26,971 nt of DNA from Bacillota bacterium (GTDB lineage: Bacteria; Bacillota; Clostridia; Oscillospirales; Acutalibacteraceae), in contig JAUZPX010000007.1 of assembly GCA_030705695.1 (NCBI GenBank), forward strand, positions 1 through 26,971. Reading direction: 5' to 3'. Shown here one piece after another: positions 23,451-26,971 of the stretch. Each line of letters starts with the position of its first letter. The first letter of the stretch is position 1. The notes beneath the pieces are model-generated. The model did not search any database. It was not told where the DNA came from and saw only the letters and a list, made by a program, of their open reading frames with translations. The translations under genes and the position numbers were made by a program.

Positions 23451-23576
23451 GGGAAATCAGACATTTGAGCAGGTAAGATTTCCAATATATATATTATTTT
23501 CCTTTTTTAATAAATTAATCCATTTTATGCTTATAATTTTATCTTTTTTGAGAAAAATAAAAGTAGTTACTAAATA

Positions 23577-23605
23577 TTGTAAAATTCGAAAAAAAGGGGT
23601 ATAAT
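23577..23605 (+). promoter_or_regulatory. Promoter of rnhA (and likely nifS-nifU)
   Basis: TTGTAA (23577-23582), a 17-bp spacer and TATAAT (23600-23605), 37 bases before the rnhA start. I see no terminator between rnhA and nifS. Confidence 0.65.
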
Positions 23606-23642
23606 ATGCTAAAATACATGGATTAGTGTAGGTGATTTCTTT

Positions 23643-24080
23643 TTGAAACATGTCGATATATTTACAGACGGCGCTTGCCAGGGAAATCCCGGCCCCGGCG
23701 GCTGGGGTGCGGTTTTAAAATATGGAGGGCATGAAAAAGAAATTTCCGGCGGTGAAAAGCAGACAACGAACAATCGCATGGAACTTACGGCTGCAATTGA
23801 AGCATTAAAACTTCTGAAAGAGCCGTGCGAGGTATCGCTGTACAGTGATTCGCAATACGTATGCAATGGTCTGAAATTGGGATGGGCGAAAAAGTGGCAA
23901 CAAAGCGGCTGGATGAGAAACAAAAAAGAGCCTGCTTTAAACCCGGATCTCTGGCAGGAGTTGCTTGATCTTTATGATAAGCACAAAATCGATGTATTTT
24001 GGGTGAAAGGCCATGCAGGTCACCCAGAAAATGAACGCTGCGACAGTCTTGCTGTTAATGCGGCGGCAAAATTTTCATAA
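23643..24080 (+). CDS. rnhA: Ribonuclease HI
   Basis: Degrades the RNA strand of RNA-DNA hybrids (R-loops, primers). At 145 residues it matches the compact bacterial type. The catalytic residues D9 (FTDGAC), E47 (NNRMEL), D69 (YSDSQY), H124 and D134 (NERCDSLA) are all present, and the basic handle region (WAKKWQQSGWMRNKK) is intact, as in the E. coli enzyme. The TTG start at 23643 follows AGGTGA. It is the first gene of a rightward set with nifS and nifU. Confidence 0.96.
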   Translation: MKHVDIFTDGACQGNPGPGGWGAVLKYGGHEKEISGGEKQTTNNRMELTAAIEALKLLKEPCEVSLYSDSQYVCNGLKLGWAKKWQQSGWMRNKKEPALNPDLWQELLDLYDKHKIDVFWVKGHAGHPENERCDSLAVNAAAKFS

Positions 24081-24129
24081 TCCTCATAACTAAATAAAAT
24101 TAGTGCAATTTTTAAATAAGGTGATTACA

Positions 24130-25308
24130 ATGAAAAAAATATATGCGGATAATGCGGCAACAACGTCTTTGGCACCGAAGGTGCTTGATGTTATGATGCC
24201 TTATCTGACAACACAATACGGAAACCCATCAAGCATTTACTCTATCGGTGCAGAAGCACGTAAAGCTGTTGATCTTTCAAGAGAAGCAGTTGCAAACGCC
24301 ATCGGTGCCACTCCTGGTGAAATTTATTTTACTTCCGGTGGCAGCGAGTCTGATAACTGGGCAATCAAAGGCGTTATGCATCAGCTAAAATCAAAGGGCA
24401 AAAAGCACATTATCACTACGGCTTTTGAACATCATGCTGTGCTTCACACAGTTGAAGCTCTCGTAAAAGAAGGCTTTGAAGCAACATATCTTGACGTTCA
24501 CAGTGACGGCATCGTACGCCATGAAGACCTAAAAAATGCGCTTCGTGAAGATACAGGCTTGGTTACAATTATGTATGCAAACAACGAAATCGGAACGATT
24601 CAACCGATTGCCGAGCTTGCTAAAATCTGCCGTGAACACGGCGTACTTTTCCACACTGATGCTGTACAAGCTATCGGGAACGTACCGATTAACGTTCAGG
24701 ACGAAAATATAGATTTGCTTTCACTAACAGCACACAAATTTCACGGCCCTAAGGGTTGCGGTGCTTTATATATTAGAAAAGGCGTACGCCTGCAAACGCT
24801 TATTCACGGCGGAGCTCAAGAACTTGGCAAACGTGCGGGAACAGAAAATGTTGCAGGTATTGTCGGTTTGGCAGCGGCACTGACAAATGCTATTGCAACA
24901 ATGTACGAGCGTCATGAGAAACTGACAAGTATGAGAAACCGTCTTATTGACGGATTATTAACAATAGAACGTTCACGCTTAAACGGCGACAGAGACAAAC
25001 GCCTGCCAGGCAATGTAAATATGTGTTTTGAGGGCATTGAAGGTGAAGCTCTTCTCTTGAGCCTCGATTTAAAAGGCATTTGCGCTTCCTCAGGCTCGGC
25101 GTGTACATCAGGCTCACTTGACCCGAGCCATGTTCTTCTTGCAATTGGGCTGCCACATGAAATCGCTCACGGCTCACTTCGTCTTTCTTTCAGCGACGAA
25201 AACACCGAAGAAGATATTGACTATATCCTCAAGACAGTTCCTCCGATAATTGAGCGACTGCGTTCGATGTCCCCTCTATGGGAAAAAATTATGAAAGAAA
25301 ATAAATGA
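24130..25308 (+). CDS. nifS: Cysteine desulfurase (NifS/IscS class)
   Basis: A PLP enzyme that takes sulfur from cysteine for Fe-S clusters and thiolated tRNA. The 392-residue product begins IYADNAATTSLAP and has the PLP lysine K203 (TAHKFHGPKG) and the mobile catalytic-cysteine loop SSGSACTSG (C325), class I type. ATG at 24130 is chosen because AGGTGAT lies at good spacing; the longer in-frame start at 24103 has none. It is followed by nifU, 75 bp downstream. No IscR-type regulator gene is adjacent, though many clostridia keep one upstream; here rnhA is the neighbour. Confidence 0.94.
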   Translation: MKKIYADNAATTSLAPKVLDVMMPYLTTQYGNPSSIYSIGAEARKAVDLSREAVANAIGATPGEIYFTSGGSESDNWAIKGVMHQLKSKGKKHIITTAFEHHAVLHTVEALVKEGFEATYLDVHSDGIVRHEDLKNALREDTGLVTIMYANNEIGTIQPIAELAKICREHGVLFHTDAVQAIGNVPINVQDENIDLLSLTAHKFHGPKGCGALYIRKGVRLQTLIHGGAQELGKRAGTENVAGIVGLAAALTNAIATMYERHEKLTSMRNRLIDGLLTIERSRLNGDRDKRLPGNVNMCFEGIEGEALLLSLDLKGICASSGSACTSGSLDPSHVLLAIGLPHEIAHGSLRLSFSDENTEEDIDYILKTVPPIIERLRSMSPLWEKIMKENK

Positions 25309-25383
25309 CGTATTAAAATAAATATGTGTTTTTTAGGCTTATGATGCAAAAAAGATAAGTCGGAAAGGGTTTAGGTAAATACT

Positions 25384-25815
25384 ATGGCATACAGTGAAAA
25401 AGTAATGGATCATTTTGCAAATCCAAGAAATGTTGGCGAAATTGCAGACGCTGACGGCGTTGGTGAAGTTGGCAACTCAAAATGCGGCGACATCATGAAA
25501 ATGTACATTAAAGTTAACAACGGAGTAATTTCCGATGTAAAATTTAAAACTTTCGGCTGCGGTGCAGCTATTGCAACAAGCTCGATGGCAACAGAGCTTA
25601 TAAAAGGCAAATCGATTGATGACGCTTTAAAGCTCACCAACAAAGCGGTTATGGAGGCTCTTGACGGCTTACCACCTGTAAAAGTTCACTGCTCAGTTTT
25701 GGCGGAACAGGCAATTAAAACAGCAGTTGCCGATTATTATAAACGTCAGGGAATCGACCCTGAACCAATTGTTGGCTCGATGACAGATTGCCACGATTTC
25801 GACTGTGAATCGTAA
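25384..25815 (+). CDS. nifU: Fe-S cluster scaffold protein NifU (IscU-like)
   Basis: The scaffold on which NifS builds [2Fe-2S] clusters. The 143-residue product has the three ligand cysteines C34 (KCGD), C59 (GCGAA) and C103 (VHCS), plus D36, and starts YSEKVMDHFANPRNVG. It has the short DCHDFDCES tail common in clostridial versions and lacks the Nfu domain of nitrogen-fixing NifU. AGGTAAATACT precedes ATG at 25384. It is ended by the terminator at 25840. Confidence 0.94.
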   Translation: MAYSEKVMDHFANPRNVGEIADADGVGEVGNSKCGDIMKMYIKVNNGVISDVKFKTFGCGAAIATSSMATELIKGKSIDDALKLTNKAVMEALDGLPPVKVHCSVLAEQAIKTAVADYYKRQGIDPEPIVGSMTDCHDFDCES

Positions 25816-25839
25816 GAAATAGATTCTAACGAACTTAAC

Positions 25840-25882
25840 GCCCTGAAAGACTTTGTATAAAGACTTTCGGGGCTTAATTTTT
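25840..25882 (+). terminator. Terminator after nifU
   Basis: Arms GCCCTGAAAG and CTTTCGGGGC (10 bp, one G-T pair) around a 14-nt loop, followed by TTAATTTTT. It closes the rnhA-nifS-nifU block and marks the border with the accessory region to the right. Confidence 0.8.
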
Positions 25883-25907
25883 GTAAGATAAATTTTTCAT
25901 TTTCCTC

Positions 25908-25936
25908 TTGACTTAACGGCGTCGGTAAGTTATAAT
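25908..25936 (+). promoter_or_regulatory. Promoter of the first RHH gene, with operator-like repeats
   Basis: TTGACT (25908-25913), a 17-bp spacer and TATAAT (25931-25936). The spacer carries an ACTTA...TAAGT inverted repeat, and GTCG/CGAC arms flank the -10. These are likely autoregulation sites, different in sequence from those of the second RHH gene. Confidence 0.6.
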
Positions 25937-25967
25937 ATTAGCGACCCCATAAAGTGAGGTGATTAAT

Positions 25968-26144
25968 TTGGGGAATAAAAAGATGGGGCGTCCAACTGAT
26001 AACCCAAAAGATATCTCTCTTAAAATAAGGCTTGATAATGATACCGCAAAAAAGCTTGATGAATGTATTGAAGAAATAAAGGTATCAAAAGCTGAAATTG
26101 TAAGGAGAGGTATTCATAAGGTTCATGACGACCTCAAAAAATAA
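25968..26144 (+). CDS. Ribbon-helix-helix DNA-binding protein 1
   Basis: A 58-residue protein. A basic N-terminus (GRPTDNPKD) precedes a beta strand (ISLKIRLDN), then two helices with the turn AEIVRRGIHKV. This is the Arc/CopG/MetJ ribbon-helix-helix plan, where dimers insert the strand into the DNA major groove. TTG at 25968 is chosen over GTG at 25959 because GAGGTG is better spaced, and the paralog also starts with TTG. There is no toxin partner or relaxase in view, so whether it is an antitoxin, plasmid-type or lone regulator is open. It shares roughly 40% identity by eye with the gene at 26348. Confidence 0.75.
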   Translation: MGNKKMGRPTDNPKDISLKIRLDNDTAKKLDECIEEIKVSKAEIVRRGIHKVHDDLKK

Positions 26145-26146
26145 AC

Positions 26147-26265
26147 GGAAGCGGTGCAGATTCCCGAAAAGAAACACACCACTTCCCCATCGCACATCCG
26201 CCCTAAGGCAGAAGTACATAAATATTTTATCATGTGTACATTCTCCTGACAAGCGTTTTGTGCAA
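26147..26265. repeat. Structured 3' element, copy 1
   Basis: Begins 3 bases past the first RHH stop. Arm GGAAGCGGTG (26147-26156) pairs with CACCACTTCC (26177-26186) with one mismatch. A 75-bp block (26191-26265) follows that is identical to the block at 26574-26648. In the block, GCACA pairs with TGTGC at its ends and GTACAT with ATGTGTAC inside. No ORF is conserved between copies on either strand. Confidence 0.75.
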
Positions 26266-26287
26266 TCAATATTTTTCCATATATCTA

Positions 26288-26330
26288 TTGACAAATAGGG
26301 AGTTCCTATTATATAATTAGGGCGTTCCTA
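26288..26330 (+). promoter_or_regulatory. Promoter of the second RHH gene with two tandem operators
   Basis: TTGACA (26288-26293), an 18-bp spacer and TATAAT (26312-26317). The inverted repeat AATAGG-GAGTT-CCTATT (26294-26310) fills the spacer, and a second, TAGG-GCGTT-CCTA (26318-26330), follows the -10. The centres are 22 bp apart, about two helical turns, as expected for cooperative RHH dimers shutting off their own promoter. Confidence 0.7.
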
Positions 26331-26347
26331 TTAAAGGAGGTATCAAT

Positions 26348-26530
26348 TTGACAAATGGGAAGAAAAGAGGTCCCAAAACCGATAATCCCAAAGATCATAA
26401 AATTACTGTAAAGCTTGATAATGAAGCTAAAGAAATTTTAAACGATTATTGCAAGCAAGAATCTGTTTCCATAATGGAAGCTGCCCGGCGTGGGATTAAA
26501 CGGTTGAAATCAGACCTCAATAAAAAATAA
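26348..26530 (+). CDS. Ribbon-helix-helix DNA-binding protein 2
   Basis: A 60-residue paralog of the protein at 25968. A basic arm (KKRGPKTDNPKD) precedes the strand HKITVKLDN and two helices (LNDYCKQESVSIMEAARRGI). The helix-turn (SIMEAARRGI) matches the RHH pattern. TTG at 26348 lies 7 bases after AGGAGG. It sits directly below its own promoter with two inverted-repeat operators, so negative autoregulation is likely. The arm GRP/RGPxTDNPKD is shared by both paralogs, while the strand residues that read DNA differ, in line with their different operators. Confidence 0.75.
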   Translation: MTNGKKRGPKTDNPKDHKITVKLDNEAKEILNDYCKQESVSIMEAARRGIKRLKSDLNKK

Positions 26531-26533
26531 ACA

Positions 26534-26648
26534 GGAAGCGGTGCACTCTAGCAAGAACAACACCACTTCCCCACGCACATCCGCCCTAAGGCAGAAGTAC
26601 ATAAATATTTTATCATGTGTACATTCTCCTGACAAGCGTTTTGTGCAA
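26534..26648. repeat. Structured 3' element, copy 2
   Basis: The same layout as copy 1. GGAAGCGGTG (26534-26543) pairs with CACCACTTCC (26561-26570) around a loop of different sequence and length, then the identical 75-bp block (26574-26648). The copy ends 23 bases before the next gene start and contributes part of that gene's leader. Confidence 0.75.
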
Positions 26649-26671
26649 ATATGAAAGGAGAAATAATAAAA

Positions 26672-26968
26672 ATGAACCAATATTTTACTGAATTTTTAAA
26701 CTACAGAATAGATAATATCATGAATAACTTAAAAAACGTAAACAGCGAGTACGCAATATCTTACGAAAAAAGCGGTGAATTATTAAAAGATATCGACCCG
26801 ATAATAATGAGAAATAAAGATATAACTATAAGTGCTGAAAACTGTGCGAATTTTAGGGAATATCTTGATGAAGAGGTTACTCAAAACGCAATAATACAGC
26901 AAGAGCTATACAAAAACGGTTATATCGACTGTGTAAAGCTACTTAAAATGTTAGGAGTTCTTGCTTAA
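26672..26968 (+). CDS. Small helical protein, unknown
   Basis: A 98-residue acidic, mostly helical protein starting MNQYFTEFLNYRIDNIM. ATG at 26672 follows AAAGGAG, 11 bases upstream; the ATG at 26651 precedes that site and is rejected. The C-terminus (QELYKNGYIDCVKLLKMLGVL) resembles the end of other small mobile-element proteins that finish in YxxGYxDxxKLLxxL, but I do not recognise the family. It lies directly after the second 3' element and may be the first gene of a longer accessory operon beyond the window. Confidence 0.6.
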   Translation: MNQYFTEFLNYRIDNIMNNLKNVNSEYAISYEKSGELLKDIDPIIMRNKDITISAENCANFREYLDEEVTQNAIIQQELYKNGYIDCVKLLKMLGVLA

Positions 26969-26971
26969 TAC

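Noticed and set aside
26085..26294. Leftward ORF running through copy 1 of the 3' element
   Set aside because: The frame is not preserved in copy 2, where an indel next to the identical block shifts it, so the conserved part is better read as noncoding.
25968..26530. Toxin-antitoxin operon with RHH antitoxins
   Set aside because: No toxin-like gene follows either RHH gene; each is alone with its own promoter and 3' element.
26147..26648. Integron attC sites or a CRISPR array
   Set aside because: The elements lack the attC core sites, and there are only two copies separated by a gene rather than by spacers.

Overview
The window looks like chromosome from a low-GC Gram-positive bacterium of the class Clostridia, most likely a gut-type Oscillospirales/Ruminococcaceae relative. 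The grounds are AT-rich DNA, strong GGAGG ribosome binding sites, frequent TTG and GTG starts, tRNAs with encoded CCA ends, a NifS/NifU pair, RNase J, a zinc-finger ClpE/ClpC-type unfoldase, and a DUF5685 gene paired with a J-protein. The genus is not determined from the sequence.

Layout. (1) 1-5.4 kb is the regulatory and early end of a decayed prophage. A divergent repressor/Cro-type switch (4.5-5.3 kb) drives a leftward operon of small genes: small membrane proteins, zinc-ribbon proteins, an HNH nuclease, a YopX-like protein and a DUF1492/RinA-type late regulator. Packaging, capsid and tail genes are absent. Two small late genes are broken, one by a one-base deletion in an A-run and one by an amber codon. 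No integrase is visible. (2) 5.6-6.5 kb holds a lone XRE gene and a leftward tRNA operon (Gly-Arg-His-Lys). (3) 6.5-23.2 kb is core chromosome, almost all leftward: a Clp ATPase and pgsA; a MITE-like hairpin element; cvpA, a membrane protein, a J-protein and DUF5685; uvrA, ftsH, tilS, dnaB, rplI and an RNase J gene. (4) 23.6-25.8 kb is rightward: rnhA, nifS, nifU. (5) 25.9 kb to the end is a second accessory region: two paralogous ribbon-helix-helix (RHH) regulators, each followed by the same structured noncoding element (75 bp identical), then an unrecognised small gene.

How the parts work together. The core genes cover protein quality control (Clp, FtsH, J-protein), lipid synthesis (PgsA), DNA replication and repair (DnaB, UvrA, RNase HI), RNA maturation (RNase J, TilS) and Fe-S assembly (NifS, NifU). 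The most distinctive accessory biology is in two places. One is a near-consensus LexA-box promoter that fires antisense across a repressor lacking an autocleavage domain. It suggests an SOS induction route through a 54-residue product or antisense RNA. The other is the RHH-plus-invariant-3'-element modules at the right end, whose second promoter carries two matching inverted-repeat operators two helical turns apart.

Functions of core genes rest on clear family motifs. Functions of the small phage-type genes are mostly unknown.
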